64,000 nucleotides of DNA from Candidatus Obscuribacterales bacterium (GCA_019744775.1 JAIETZ010000007.1:61566-125565); one strand, 5' to 3'. Positions 15,980-24,437 are shown, numbered from the stretch's first letter. The notes: generated by a model from the sequence alone, not told the origin. Made by a program: numbers and translations.

Positions 15980-16405
15980 ATGTCACTAATTGATACAGAA
16001 GCCTACATCCACGAATTGGAGCAAGAAGAACGAAGAGAAAAACAACGTCCTGTCATTACGGACATCATTGTTAGGGGATTGAAATCCAAATATCCCGGTC
16101 ATGAAATTGGTCCGGCATTTGAAGAGAAGGATTCACGGGGTGTTATCTGGACACACATTCCAGTAGCAAAAGCCATCTACGAACAAGTGTACACAGAGAT
16201 CGGATTTCATCCATTTCCTCGCTACACAATCGATGAACTCAAGGACGAAAGTCCGTCCGACTCAGAATGGCTCAAGCACATTCCAAATGACAGAATCGAA
16301 GCCGCAAAGAAAAACGCGGAAGAGAGAGTCGCAAGAAGACCCGCCGGAAAGCTGGAAGAAGTCGGAGACATCAGCGACCTCTTCGAAGACCGCCACTCTG
16401 ACTAA
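15980..16405 (+). CDS. hypothetical acidic/basic helical protein
   Basis: 141 residues after CGGAGGTACATCA. Charged throughout (LEQEERREKQRP, KKNAEERVARRPAGKLEEV) with a more structured centre (FEEKDSRGVIWTHIPVAKAIYEQVYTEIGFHPFPRY). No membrane span, no Cys. Not recognised. Confidence 0.6.
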   Translation: MSLIDTEAYIHELEQEERREKQRPVITDIIVRGLKSKYPGHEIGPAFEEKDSRGVIWTHIPVAKAIYEQVYTEIGFHPFPRYTIDELKDESPSDSEWLKHIPNDRIEAAKKNAEERVARRPAGKLEEVGDISDLFEDRHSD

Positions 16406-16482
16406 CTGACCCCAATCGCTCGACAGTACACATTCTTGTATTCAGTACTCAAACAACAAATGAAAATGAAGAGGTAACACCT

Positions 16483-16878
16483 ATGTTAGAACTTTTATTG
16501 TGGATAGTCGCTTTTGTTGCAACTTCCTACGCGTATAGCTCTGCTGAGCGCTACGTGGAAGCGCGCCTAAAGTCTGGCAGCTATTCGAAACTATTTAGGA
16601 TTGGCTCCTGCGTATGTATGCTTGCCCTATTTTCGCTACGCTTCCAGGTGATTTATACAGGGACGTTGAGCGCCCTGAACCTGGCAGGCATTCCCGTAAC
16701 TCAAGAGGGAGTACGCCAATATTTCGCCAGTCATTCGGCGATAAGTATTATCATACCGATAGCAATATTGCTTTTCGTCTCAATCTACCGTGACATTAAC
16801 ACGCACTTCGATCGCTGCACAGCGCTCAGAAATTCAACAAAGCCTACCGACCCGCGCGATCTCACGATCAGCGGCTAG
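16483..16878 (+). CDS. membrane protein, unknown
   Basis: 131 residues after AAGAGGTAACACCT. Three hydrophobic segments at about 1-18 (MLELLLWIVAFVATSYAY), 38-62 (LFRIGSCVCMLALFSLRFQVIY) and 85-108 (AISIIIPIAILLFVSIY). No motif that names a family. Last of the small-gene run; a terminator follows at once. Confidence 0.6.
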   Translation: MLELLLWIVAFVATSYAYSSAERYVEARLKSGSYSKLFRIGSCVCMLALFSLRFQVIYTGTLSALNLAGIPVTQEGVRQYFASHSAISIIIPIAILLFVSIYRDINTHFDRCTALRNSTKPTDPRDLTISG

Positions 16879-16889
16879 TCAGTTCACAA

Positions 16890-16916
16890 GGAAGAGCCAA
16901 TACCTGGCTCTTCCTT
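16890..16916 (+). terminator. intrinsic terminator, repeated type
   Basis: GGAAGAGCCA and TGGCTCTTCC pair around ATACC, followed by TTC. Third copy of the GAAGAGCCA stem; it ends the 8-17 kb gene string. Confidence 0.75.
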
Positions 16917-16965
16917 CACTACACTTTTTTGTCATTCATTCTACTATTGTATGTAGCACACACAA

Positions 16966-16994
16966 AAGACAAAGTCACCAGCATTCGTTATAAT
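16966..16994 (+). promoter_or_regulatory. sigma-70-type promoter giving a near-leaderless message
   Basis: AAGACA (-35-like) and TATAAT (16989-16994) are 17 nt apart. The expected transcription start lies about 6 nt before the ATG at 17007, and no ribosome binding site can be seen there. Confidence 0.55.
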
Positions 16995-17006
16995 CGACAA
17001 TAATAT

Positions 17007-17228
17007 ATGCCTTCTACAAAAACAATACAGCTACTCCTGCCGGAATCATTGTTGCGCCAGATCGATAAAGAATGTGGTACTCGAAACAGATCTGCTTTTC
17101 TTTGTCGCATTGTTGAAGAGTGGTTCAGGAACAGGAAGATAAAGGAACTGGAGCAAAAGCAAATTGACGGATACAAAAATCATCCAATTCAGTCAGGCGA
17201 GTTTGCCCTTGGTGTTGAAGATCAATAG
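17007..17228 (+). CDS. orphan ribbon-helix-helix (CopG/MazE-like) antitoxin-type protein
   Basis: 73 residues. The N-terminus TIQLLLPESLLRQIDKECG, then RNRSAFLCRIVEEWF, has the beta-strand/helix/helix pattern of RHH DNA-binding antitoxins. No toxin gene follows on the + strand; 12 nt on, a YoeB gene ends on the opposite strand. It probably binds its own promoter. Either a solitary regulator or an antitoxin that lost its toxin. Confidence 0.65.
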   Translation: MPSTKTIQLLLPESLLRQIDKECGTRNRSAFLCRIVEEWFRNRKIKELEQKQIDGYKNHPIQSGEFALGVEDQ

Positions 17229-17239
17229 AACACACAAAG

Positions 17240-17506
17240 TCACTCATAGTGAGTCCACATTCGTAGAATTTTGACTACGCGTTCTTTCTTCAATATTTGA
17301 TAGACAATTCGATGCTGAATATTAATTCGCCGCGAATAGGCACCTGCAAGATCACCTACCAACTTTTCAAATCTCGGCGGATTTGAGTATGGATCTTTAA
17401 CAAGAATCGCCAACAATTCCTCAGCGTTTTTTCTCAAGCCCGCCTTAGATAGTTTCTTCGCATCTTTCTGCGCCTGTGGCGTGAAGTAGAGTTTCCAACT
17501 CACCAC
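17240..17506 (-). CDS. yoeB: Txe/YoeB-family toxin (mRNA interferase)
   Basis: 88 residues with the YoeB fold pattern: WKLYFTPQAQKDAKKLSKAGLRKNAEELLAIL, then FEKLVGDLAGAYSRRINIQHRIVYQI and the end RMWTHYE. Arg in SRRIN and the near-terminal His fit the catalytic residues of ribosome-dependent mRNA interferases. Its start overlaps the 3' end of the antitoxin gene by 7 nt, the usual order antitoxin then toxin. Confidence 0.88.
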   Translation of the reverse strand: MVSWKLYFTPQAQKDAKKLSKAGLRKNAEELLAILVKDPYSNPPRFEKLVGDLAGAYSRRINIQHRIVYQILKKERVVKILRMWTHYE

Positions 17507-17742
17507 TTAGGCTCCGTAGAGCACTTATCCAACGGAAGTTTCATTCCTTCAAGGATTGTTTTACGCATTCCCGGAATAGATACAAGATGGAGGGTCTCTT
17601 GAATGGCATTCCAGTCTTCCTCACCAACAAGCACGGCATTGCCACGCTTGCCGCTGATTTTCATCTGCGTATGCGATTCAGCCACAACGTCAATTAGTTT
17701 ATAAATATTGGCACGCGCCTTGCTGGCGCTAATTGATTCCAC
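17500..17742 (-). CDS. yefM: YefM/Phd-family antitoxin
   Basis: 80 residues starting at GTG after TTGGAG. MESISASKARANIYKLIDVVAES is the typical YefM/Phd N-terminal DNA-binding sequence, followed by KRGNAVLVGEEDWNAIQETLHL. The C-terminal third would wrap around YoeB and block it. The pair is expected to repress its own promoter; the CGTACG repeats upstream are a candidate site. Confidence 0.88.
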   Translation of the reverse strand: MESISASKARANIYKLIDVVAESHTQMKISGKRGNAVLVGEEDWNAIQETLHLVSIPGMRKTILEGMKLPLDKCSTEPKW

Positions 17743-17774
17743 GCAGCATTACTCCAATAGTTGATACAATTCAT

Positions 17775-17792
17775 CGTACGATATTGCGTACG
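17775..17792. promoter_or_regulatory. candidate YefM operator
   Basis: Two copies of the self-complementary hexamer CGTACG separated by six bases, 33 nt before the yefM start. Short symmetric sites of this kind are usual for antitoxin autorepression; binding is not shown. Confidence 0.35.
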
Positions 17793-17826
17793 CCACGTCA
17801 AGATTCCTATTAATACAATCTCCCGC

Positions 17827-17832
17827 TATAAT
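17827..17832 (+). promoter_or_regulatory. -10 box of the membrane-protein gene
   Basis: A perfect TATAAT lies 19 nt before the start codon, overlapping the short space in front of CGGAGGAAG. The -35 region (TTCCTA) is weak. Confidence 0.4.
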
Positions 17833-17850
17833 GCTGCCCGGAGGAAGATC

Positions 17851-18237
17851 ATGACGCGATTTTTGTTAAGGGTGGTGCTGGTTGCTTATGCGCTGGCATT
17901 TTTGATACCAACAGTTGCCGGCATTACATTCAAGGGCGATTGGCTTGCGGCATTTTCCAGCTCACTTGTATTCACAACGGTCTTTACCGCAATTGAATGG
18001 CTACTAGGTGTGTTGGTTTTTGGTATCAATGTAGGCACTCTTGGCATCGGTATGATCATTACCAGCGGTCTGAAATTCGTCGTAAATCTCCTTGCTCCGT
18101 CGGCAGCTTTGTATGGAACAGCTAAGCTAATGCCGCAATTTATCAGACTCGAAGACTTTACACCTAGCCTTTTTGCGGCTGGATTGCTCCTGGGCGGGCT
18201 TTTATTTGCCACAGCAAATGCCAAGAGCAAGAAATAG
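17851..18237 (+). CDS. small membrane protein (phage-holin-family-IV-like)
   Basis: 128 residues; the start at 17851 is set by CGGAGGAAG. Four hydrophobic segments: about 4-22, 32-58 (AFSSSLVFTTVFTAIEWLLGVLVFG), 62-90 and 104-122. The arrangement and size resemble the small membrane proteins annotated as phage holin family / Mycobacterium type, but no diagnostic motif is present. Standing alone between a toxin-antitoxin pair and a partition-like gene. Confidence 0.6.
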   Translation: MTRFLLRVVLVAYALAFLIPTVAGITFKGDWLAAFSSSLVFTTVFTAIEWLLGVLVFGINVGTLGIGMIITSGLKFVVNLLAPSAALYGTAKLMPQFIRLEDFTPSLFAAGLLLGGLLFATANAKSKK

Positions 18238-18275
18238 GGCGAAGCACGGGTACATCTAAATTATGAAATAGCAGG

Positions 18276-18293
18276 CATGACCTGGCGGTCATG
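18276..18293. promoter_or_regulatory. inverted repeat, candidate operator
   Basis: CATGACC and GGTCATG are perfect inverted copies around TGGC, 27 nt before the start of the KorB-like gene. Position and symmetry suit autoregulation by that protein or the RHH protein behind it. Confidence 0.4.
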
Positions 18294-18319
18294 ACGCGGT
18301 CAGATAGAGTACCCATCGC

Positions 18320-19333
18320 ATGAAGAAAAAGCCTCCAGCCGGTGCCACACTAATTGCCAGATTGCGCGAAGCACGCATAAAGCGCGACGAGCAAGTTGCC
18401 GAGCAAAAGGGAAAATCCGGCGCAGCAAAAACATCCAAAGTCGAAAAGCCGACACGCACGCGCGCAAACGCGTCGACAAAAGTTACCGTATCAGAAGACG
18501 CAACTTCCGATACTTTGCTAACAGTTGCAGATGCAACTCCGACTGGTACCTCGCTTGCAATTCCTGATCACACAGGAAAAAATGTCGACTTGTTCCATCG
18601 TGAAATTTCCATTGAAGACTTGCGTCCGGCAACTGACGACTACGAACTACTCACCGAAGAAATTCGATTAGCAGGACGATTCGCTGCAGTAGGACTTATT
18701 GCGCAAGGACTGCGTTTGTCACGACTCAAAGACGATGAGATTTACGTCGCGCACTACCAGACTTTTGAAGATTACTGTCGCAGCGAACACACAATGAGCG
18801 CGACTTACGCTTACAGACTAATTCGCATTGCAGAGATGGCGGAACGTCTTGCTGAAGAAGGCACCAAAATTACATCCGGTCGTATGCATGATGCAATGCC
18901 TGATCCGTTTGAAGTGATGCTTGGTTTAGGTCATCGTCATTTGTTGACGCTATTGCCGTTGGAGTTTTCCACAGCGGAAGATTTACTTGTGCATGGTGTT
19001 CCTGTAATTGATGAACACGGCAAAGCGCACGGACGCATTCCAATTGAGAAGGCAACCGAGCAACAAATTCGCAAAGCACTGAAATACATTATTCCAAAAA
19101 CTCCAGCGGCGAAGAAAGCCGGCGGCAAGAAATCAACGGCACCGGCAGCGACCATACGCAACGTATCCGACCTCATCGACCTTATTAATGAATGGGCCAC
19201 CTGGATTAAGAGCGGGCCGCCTGAAGAGGTAATAGCTGATAAAGTGGGTACAGGGCGCGATTTTAGCCGCCTGGCGCAGAAATTGCATACAGCCACCGAA
19301 CGTTTAAGCAAAGCTCTGGAAGAGTCACCTTAA
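18320..19333 (+). CDS. KorB/DUF3102-like DNA-binding protein (tentative)
   Basis: 337 residues. The N-terminal 90 are basic and disordered. Residues 105-190 hold a conserved-looking helical block: RFAAVGLIAQGLRLSRLKDD, FEDYCRSEHTMSATYAYRLIRIAEM, resembling the helix-turn-helix part of DUF3102/KorB-type plasmid and phage proteins. A Lys-rich linker and a helical C-terminus follow. No ParB nuclease/CTPase motif is seen. The next gene is 7 nt away and encodes an RHH protein, so the pair may act in replicon maintenance or as regulators. Start lacks a strong ribosome binding site. Confidence 0.6.
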   Translation: MKKKPPAGATLIARLREARIKRDEQVAEQKGKSGAAKTSKVEKPTRTRANASTKVTVSEDATSDTLLTVADATPTGTSLAIPDHTGKNVDLFHREISIEDLRPATDDYELLTEEIRLAGRFAAVGLIAQGLRLSRLKDDEIYVAHYQTFEDYCRSEHTMSATYAYRLIRIAEMAERLAEEGTKITSGRMHDAMPDPFEVMLGLGHRHLLTLLPLEFSTAEDLLVHGVPVIDEHGKAHGRIPIEKATEQQIRKALKYIIPKTPAAKKAGGKKSTAPAATIRNVSDLIDLINEWATWIKSGPPEEVIADKVGTGRDFSRLAQKLHTATERLSKALEESP

Positions 19334-19339
19334 TAGAAC

Positions 19340-20068
19340 ATGCGAGAACACCAGATTGTTATCACGCTAAAGCCTGACCAGTTTGCTCAAATCCAGCAAA
19401 TGACCAAGGCTGCCGGAGCCAAGTCCATGGGTATTTTCGTGCGGAAAACTCTTTTGGCGGCACTCGAAATTGAAGGAGTAAAGCCTACGCTCGGCGCATC
19501 GCCAAATGCGCCAGTTGCTGATCCATCTTTATTAGTAGATTTGCAGCGCATGCACAATGACTTGAAAGAGCTTATTTCTGAATCGCTTCTGGCGGTGCGA
19601 GACGAATCGTTCGATCCTTTCTCAGACTTAGTTGCGGAACTGGGACTTGCCGAAGATTATTCCGAAGCAGAAGATGATGCGACTGTTGAAGAAGAAGAAT
19701 TGCCGCTATCAAAAGAAGAACCTATTGCATCATCTATAAAGGTAAAAGACCCGCTGGCAGATTTGCTCGACGAAAAGCTGAAAACGCGCCTGGAGTCTTA
19801 TCTCGAGCACAAGCGTACAGAGAGTAAGCGCGCGACTTCGTTTAATGTTGCCGATACCAGAAAAGAACCTGAAAGTCAGCCTATTTCACAATCAATTTCA
19901 GATCAAGATGAAACGCCGAAAAAAGAGGAAGAAAAACCCCTAAAACCCAGACCCAGTCTGCCTCGCACCATCCCGCCTGATCCTCTGCCGAGGGAAGATA
20001 AGACAGGTTTTTCCGAAAGATCGTCCCCTCTCAGTGGGAATCCTCCCCCAAAAAAGCCCAAACATTAA
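19340..20068 (+). CDS. ribbon-helix-helix protein with long disordered tail
   Basis: 242 residues. Residues 5-47 (QIVITLKPDQFAQIQQMTKA, then KSMGIFVRKTLLAALEI) follow the RHH pattern. The remaining 190 residues are acidic, then Lys/Glu/Pro-rich, ending SGNPPPKKPKH, so largely disordered. Directly behind the KorB-like gene and probably translated from the same message. Could bind the inverted repeat at 18276. The long tail is unusual for an RHH protein and might recruit a partner. Confidence 0.55.
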   Translation: MREHQIVITLKPDQFAQIQQMTKAAGAKSMGIFVRKTLLAALEIEGVKPTLGASPNAPVADPSLLVDLQRMHNDLKELISESLLAVRDESFDPFSDLVAELGLAEDYSEAEDDATVEEEELPLSKEEPIASSIKVKDPLADLLDEKLKTRLESYLEHKRTESKRATSFNVADTRKEPESQPISQSISDQDETPKKEEEKPLKPRPSLPRTIPPDPLPREDKTGFSERSSPLSGNPPPKKPKH

Positions 20069-20178
20069 ATCGAAAATGTTGTTGGGGGGTATATATAAGC
20101 GTAGGATGCTCAACGTTCACTTGAGACTTCCAACCAAAGAAGCTCTGACTGGCGCAACACTTTTAAAAAATCCAACAG

Positions 20179-20184
20179 TATAAT
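20179..20184 (+). promoter_or_regulatory. -10 box
   Basis: TATAAT 28 nt before the ATG at 20212; TSS would lie just before AGGAAGGG, the ribosome binding site. No convincing -35. Confidence 0.35.
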
Positions 20185-20211
20185 TACAATCCAAATAGGA
20201 AGGGTACGAAA

Positions 20212-20556
20212 ATGGCCGAATCATTTGAATCAATGGAAAAGAAAGCACTGACAGCAGTAGAACAAGCTGGCATGAGCAATCCTACTGAGAAAGAGCAATC
20301 TACGATTGGTCAGCATACCAAAAACATTCTTCAAAGCACGATTGCAGTAGCAACAGCATCTGCTGAACTACAAGCAAAGGTAGCTGCAAAAGAATTGACT
20401 CCTGAGGATTCGTCAAGTCAAATAGCTGCAATGATCGAAAAGCAAGTTGCTCCATACGCTGAGATCAAAGACAAGAAAGAATTGGCAATGCATATACAAG
20501 GCGCTCGCCAAGCTATCGAAGACATCAACAAAAGAGCAGAAGCTCTCAATACATAA
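20212..20556 (+). CDS. hypothetical helical protein
   Basis: 114 residues after TAGGAAGGGTACGAAA. Almost entirely helical, rich in Ala, Glu, Gln and Lys, without Cys or Trp (STIAVATASAELQAKVAAKEL; HIQGARQAIEDINKRAEAL). Closed by a strong terminator. Not recognised. Confidence 0.65.
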   Translation: MAESFESMEKKALTAVEQAGMSNPTEKEQSTIGQHTKNILQSTIAVATASAELQAKVAAKELTPEDSSSQIAAMIEKQVAPYAEIKDKKELAMHIQGARQAIEDINKRAEALNT

Positions 20557-20577
20557 ACTGGTATCAAGTTACGTTAA

Positions 20578-20604
20578 AAGGCTCGCCTAACGGCGAGCTT
20601 TTTT
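20578..20604 (+). terminator. intrinsic terminator
   Basis: GCTCGCC and GGCGAGC pair around TAAC, followed by TTTTTT. Confidence 0.9.
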
Positions 20605-20614
20605 GCTTTATAAA

Positions 20615-20637
20615 GGGCGCATGCAATGCGCCCCTAC
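20615..20637. repeat. 19-bp palindrome, copy 1
   Basis: GGGCGCATGCAATGCGCCC followed by CTAC; an 8-bp inverted repeat around GCA. One of ten copies of this extragenic family. Confidence 0.85.
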
Positions 20638-20732
20638 AATGAGCATGAAAACGTGCGGGATGCTCGACACATAACAATTCTGGTTCTGCGTACGCGTGCA
20701 TTGCATGTCCAAAATTACAAGCTTGGTCCTAT

Positions 20733-20755
20733 GTAGGGGCGCATTGCATGCGCCC
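20733..20755. repeat. 19-bp palindrome, copy 2
   Basis: The same sequence in the opposite orientation (GTAG, then GGGCGCATTGCATGCGCCC), about 95 bp from copy 1, so the two form an inverted pair. Confidence 0.85.
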
Positions 20756-20846
20756 GAACAACTACTCCGTCCTCACTAGTAAAATCACGCTGTCCACTCC
20801 CCACAATTCCACGTATCATGTACCCGCACTCTACGCTGGTACAGGT

Positions 20847-21836
20847 ATGCCCATCGACTCAGCCGCAATAAGAAATTCCGTCGAGCAGAAACGTCACAAG
20901 AAGACGAATGATCCAACATTTGTCGTTCGTTCATATTGCCCAATTTACTTGCTTGCCAAAGACATGACGACAGCAGCTGAAACAGGCGACACCGTACACC
21001 CAATCCGCGTATTTAAAATCGCCAGCGACGAAGAATTCAAAGCATTCCAACACGTCATCATTCCAGCATTCCGAGAACTCGACTGGGACGAATATGACGT
21101 GCGTCAAGCTGAACGCCAATTCATCGAATCAGCCAACTTCGAGTTGAAGCCTGAGGATCACACCTTGTTGATGTCCTACTACCGAGGCGAAGTGGCTCAC
21201 GAAGTTATCGCACCATTGTTAGAAAACATGAGCGAATCTGACGCCGAAAAGATAATGGTGCCCTATCGCAAAAAGGCGTGCCGTGTTTTTGTCGCTAAAA
21301 ATATCGAAGGCGGCTCCGACTGGCTAGTTGAGAAAATGCCGGAAGGAAGTGTTCACCAGAATGTGGCACAAAACGACTATCGCTCAATTGAACGCAAGTA
21401 CAAATCCATTCCGGATCAGATAATTGAGCATACAGTATTCAAAGATCTTCTTTCTCATCTCATTCACATGACGAAAGAATCAAGACCGGATGCAAAATCC
21501 ATGCACATCACTGCATGGATGATGTCGTGTTATACATGGACAAACGGCCCGACGACCAATTCCCCCGAAGGCATTCACCAGGACGGCGCCAACTTCATTG
21601 TTTCGGCCTATGTGATTGAACGCACCAACGTCGTTGGCGGAGCCAGCCGCATATTCCACGCCGGCAACATGAAACAACCAATCATGAAATTCCTCTTGAG
21701 CCCAGGCGAAGGACTTTTCCAAGCCGATGCCACGTCCCCACTTTGGCACGACGTCACACACATCGAGATAGCAGACGAACGTCAACCCTTCGGCGTCCGC
21801 AGCCTAATCGGCTTCGACGTGTATGTGAACGGGTAA
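20847..21836 (+). CDS. 2OG-Fe(II) dioxygenase family protein (PF10014-like)
   Basis: Up to 330 residues from this ATG. The open frame extends to an ATG inside the upstream palindrome at 20748, and no ribosome binding site settles the start. The C-terminal 130 residues carry the dioxygenase core: EGIHQDGANFIVSAYVIERTN with the HxD iron pair, VVGGASRIFHAG, and the distal LWHDVTHIE His, then RSLIGFDV. The family hydroxylates free amino acids such as isoleucine with 2-oxoglutarate and oxygen. Gene order around it gives no hint of the substrate. Confidence 0.78.
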   Translation: MPIDSAAIRNSVEQKRHKKTNDPTFVVRSYCPIYLLAKDMTTAAETGDTVHPIRVFKIASDEEFKAFQHVIIPAFRELDWDEYDVRQAERQFIESANFELKPEDHTLLMSYYRGEVAHEVIAPLLENMSESDAEKIMVPYRKKACRVFVAKNIEGGSDWLVEKMPEGSVHQNVAQNDYRSIERKYKSIPDQIIEHTVFKDLLSHLIHMTKESRPDAKSMHITAWMMSCYTWTNGPTTNSPEGIHQDGANFIVSAYVIERTNVVGGASRIFHAGNMKQPIMKFLLSPGEGLFQADATSPLWHDVTHIEIADERQPFGVRSLIGFDVYVNG

Positions 21837-22117
21837 CACCACACATAGCGCGCCTAGCAGAGGATCGCTTGAAAACCGTGAGTCCTCTCATAAAACGGGG
21901 TCAAATACGTCCCGAAATGCTTACTTTAAAAATCTTGAATTAGGTTTCCAAGCCCCACTTTGTGTAGGTTTAGGGCATCAATTTCAATTTCAAATAAACC
22001 TAGATCAAAACAACCGCTAAACAAACAACCAAAGCAATTACCGATATTTTCAGTCAGCATTTCCGCTGACAAATATCTTCCTCGCCGTCGACACATAAAC
22101 TCACCGAGGCAAAAAGC

Positions 22118-22993
22118 ATGTTTACCAAATTCCCCGTAACAACGCATGCGGCGTTGTTCTCTCTCGTGTTCGTCTTCTCACTTTGCGCCGGACTCTTTTG
22201 GCTGGATCACTTTGTTCAACCAACACAATCCGGCACAGTCAAGCCGACTTACAAGCGCACGCCTAATCCACCAACTCTGACATGGAAGAAATGTACGCCT
22301 GATATCGGCTATATTCGCGCCGCCACATTCGCTGATTATGACTCAGTGTGGAAGACGCGTGATGCTTACAATGACTTAAAGGACTGCAAAGCAATCGTCT
22401 TCGACGTGCGCGAATGCGATGGCGGATCATTTCCCGCCACGCTTTCCATGATCGAACTTGCTTCCGATTGGGGCACCGAATGCTCATTTGAAGCATTCAT
22501 TGCCCAGGAAAATAAACGCATTCGCAAAGAGTATCGCCTTAACGGCGGCTCACGTGAAGTTAATTCCTATGGACCAGGCGAGCCAGCCGGTCCGCAATAT
22601 GAGAGCCGTGAATTCAACTACGCAGGCAGTCGCCTGATGGTTGTGCTCGGCAATGATGACACTGAAGGTGGAGCGGAAATTTTTCTTGTCTCACTCAAGG
22701 AAAATGGTCGCGCCAAATTCATCGGCGAAACCACACGAGGAAATGCGTGGGAAAGAATCGTCGTGAAAAATAAAAACGGGCAAGAGTACTACATCGATGA
22801 TGCGTACATCTACAGCCCAAATGGCCGTCCGATGTGTTATGGGCGGGGCAGTGGCGTAACCACAGAGCCTGACAAAGGTTTCGAAGTCAAAGCAGACAAA
22901 GACATTGTCTTTGGTAGCGACAACGACAATCAGTTGAAGTTCGCGGTCGATTATTTGACCAACGAACTTGCGAAGAAACCGAAAAAGAAATAG
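22118..22993 (+). CDS. secreted S41-peptidase-like protein lacking the catalytic Ser
   Basis: 291 residues with an N-terminal membrane anchor or signal (AALFSLVFVFSLCAGLFWLD). The rest follows the S41 (tail-specific protease) core: IGYIRAATF, CKAIVFDVRECDGGS, then LMVVLGNDDTEGGAEIF. In active enzymes this last block reads like VNGNSASAAEI, with Ser as nucleophile; here Gly/Glu stand in its place. No PDZ domain. It lies 80 nt before a full-length S41 protease and shares its end (DNQLKFAVDYL versus DNQLHRAIEVL), so it is probably a non-catalytic paralogue that binds peptides or controls its neighbour. Confidence 0.72.
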   Translation: MFTKFPVTTHAALFSLVFVFSLCAGLFWLDHFVQPTQSGTVKPTYKRTPNPPTLTWKKCTPDIGYIRAATFADYDSVWKTRDAYNDLKDCKAIVFDVRECDGGSFPATLSMIELASDWGTECSFEAFIAQENKRIRKEYRLNGGSREVNSYGPGEPAGPQYESREFNYAGSRLMVVLGNDDTEGGAEIFLVSLKENGRAKFIGETTRGNAWERIVVKNKNGQEYYIDDAYIYSPNGRPMCYGRGSGVTTEPDKGFEVKADKDIVFGSDNDNQLKFAVDYLTNELAKKPKKK

Positions 22994-23011
22994 TCATCAC
23001 CACACATAACG

Positions 23012-23049
23012 AAAGAGGCGCGCCGCAAGGTAGCGCCTCTTTTTTTCCA
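23012..23049 (+). terminator. intrinsic terminator
   Basis: AAAGAGGCGC and GCGCCTCTTT pair across a 12-nt loop with TTTTTT behind. It ends less than 30 nt before the protease start codon. Confidence 0.85.
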
Positions 23050-23072
23050 GCCTACTGCTGGGAGGTACACGT

Positions 23073-24428
23073 ATGTCTACTCGTAAAAACAAAACCCTCG
23101 TCAACAGCCTGGTTCTAACCGGCATGACCGCATTTTTCGCGGCACTTGTAGTTATCGCCTTTTCAATAAGACCAATGTTTTCACTCACCGAAGGACCGGA
23201 GTCCTTCGAGACAAAAAACGCCGGCTTGAGTCTCTATCATGAGGTTTGGAAAAAGACTCAAGACAACCTTGTATTCACTGACAGACTAAAAGACTGGTCC
23301 AAGTGGGAGCACAAGTTCGACGACAGAATCAATTCCAAAGTTGACGGCATCAAATACGCTCAAAAAATGACGGAGTCTTTGGAAGATCCGTACACCAGAG
23401 TGCTCGACGAAAAAGAAACCCAGGACGAAGCCAACAGCATGCAAGGCAAATTCCTCGGCGTCGGAATTCAATTCAACGCTGCTCAAAACGAGAAAGGCGA
23501 AGTGATTCAAAACAAAGATAAGGAATCGATGCCGAATATCGACAGCAAAAGTCATCCGGTTGTATTTCGAGTCTTTAAGGACACACCCGCATTTGCCGCC
23601 GGAATCAAGAGTGGGGACTCTGTTGTAAGCGTAAATGGCAAATCCACCGTTGGATTCAGCCAGAAACAGTTAGTGGATAACATTCGAGGTCCGGAAAACA
23701 CCTATGTCACGCTTGAACTTCAACGCGGAGACAAAGTGCTTGCTGTGAAAGTTCAACGCAGAAAGTTTGATATTCCATCCGTGGAATACCACACGCTGCC
23801 AGACAATTTGGGATATCTCAAAATCAACTCGTTTATCTCGGCAAGCGTCGGCAATGAATGTCTCAAAGCACTCAAAGCTATGAAGAACTGTCGAGGTATC
23901 GTCCTCGATCTGAGAGACAACCCCGGTGGTCAGGTCTCGAGCGCCAAAGATGTCATGGCATTGTTCGAAGATGGTGGTGTACTGATGCGTATCCGTGAGC
24001 GCCAAGGCGGCTTCACATCCGAAGGAGCACTCACGATAGACAACTCCATGCCGCACATCGCCTCAAACACTCCACTTGTTGTTCTGGTTAACGGTAATTC
24101 GGCCAGTGCTGCAGAAATTGTTTCTGGGGCATTGCACGACAACCGCCACGTCAAACTGGTCGGCACGAAGACTTTCGGCAAAGGGTTGATGCAAGGTGTC
24201 TTCCCGTTGAAATCTGCCAAGGATGTCCTTTTGCATGTGACAATTGCTCAGTGGCTAACTCCCAATGGCGTCTGTCCTGGTTCCGGTCGGACCAAGATAG
24301 AGGAACCAAGTGGATTACCTGCCGACGTTACTTGCGAGCCGGGTCCGAAGTTTGAATATGACTCGCCCAAGGACAATCAACTTCATCGCGCTATTGAAGT
24401 GTTGAAAGAAGAGATGTCCAAGAAATAA
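23073..24428 (+). CDS. ctpA: C-terminal processing peptidase, S41 family
   Basis: 451 residues after CTGGGAGGTACACGT. An N-terminal membrane segment (LVLTGMTAFFAALVVIAFS) puts the protease in the periplasm. A PDZ domain follows (FKDTPAFAAGIKSGDSVVSVNGKS), then the S41 core: GYLKINSFISASV, CRGIVLDLRDNPGG, LVVLVNGNSASAAEIVSGAL with the nucleophile Ser, and GTKTFGKGLMQGVFPL with the base Lys. All catalytic parts are present. Such enzymes trim C-termini of envelope proteins. Paired with the inactive-looking paralogue upstream. Confidence 0.92.
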   Translation: MSTRKNKTLVNSLVLTGMTAFFAALVVIAFSIRPMFSLTEGPESFETKNAGLSLYHEVWKKTQDNLVFTDRLKDWSKWEHKFDDRINSKVDGIKYAQKMTESLEDPYTRVLDEKETQDEANSMQGKFLGVGIQFNAAQNEKGEVIQNKDKESMPNIDSKSHPVVFRVFKDTPAFAAGIKSGDSVVSVNGKSTVGFSQKQLVDNIRGPENTYVTLELQRGDKVLAVKVQRRKFDIPSVEYHTLPDNLGYLKINSFISASVGNECLKALKAMKNCRGIVLDLRDNPGGQVSSAKDVMALFEDGGVLMRIRERQGGFTSEGALTIDNSMPHIASNTPLVVLVNGNSASAAEIVSGALHDNRHVKLVGTKTFGKGLMQGVFPLKSAKDVLLHVTIAQWLTPNGVCPGSGRTKIEEPSGLPADVTCEPGPKFEYDSPKDNQLHRAIEVLKEEMSKK

Positions 24429-24437
24429 GCGTAGTTT

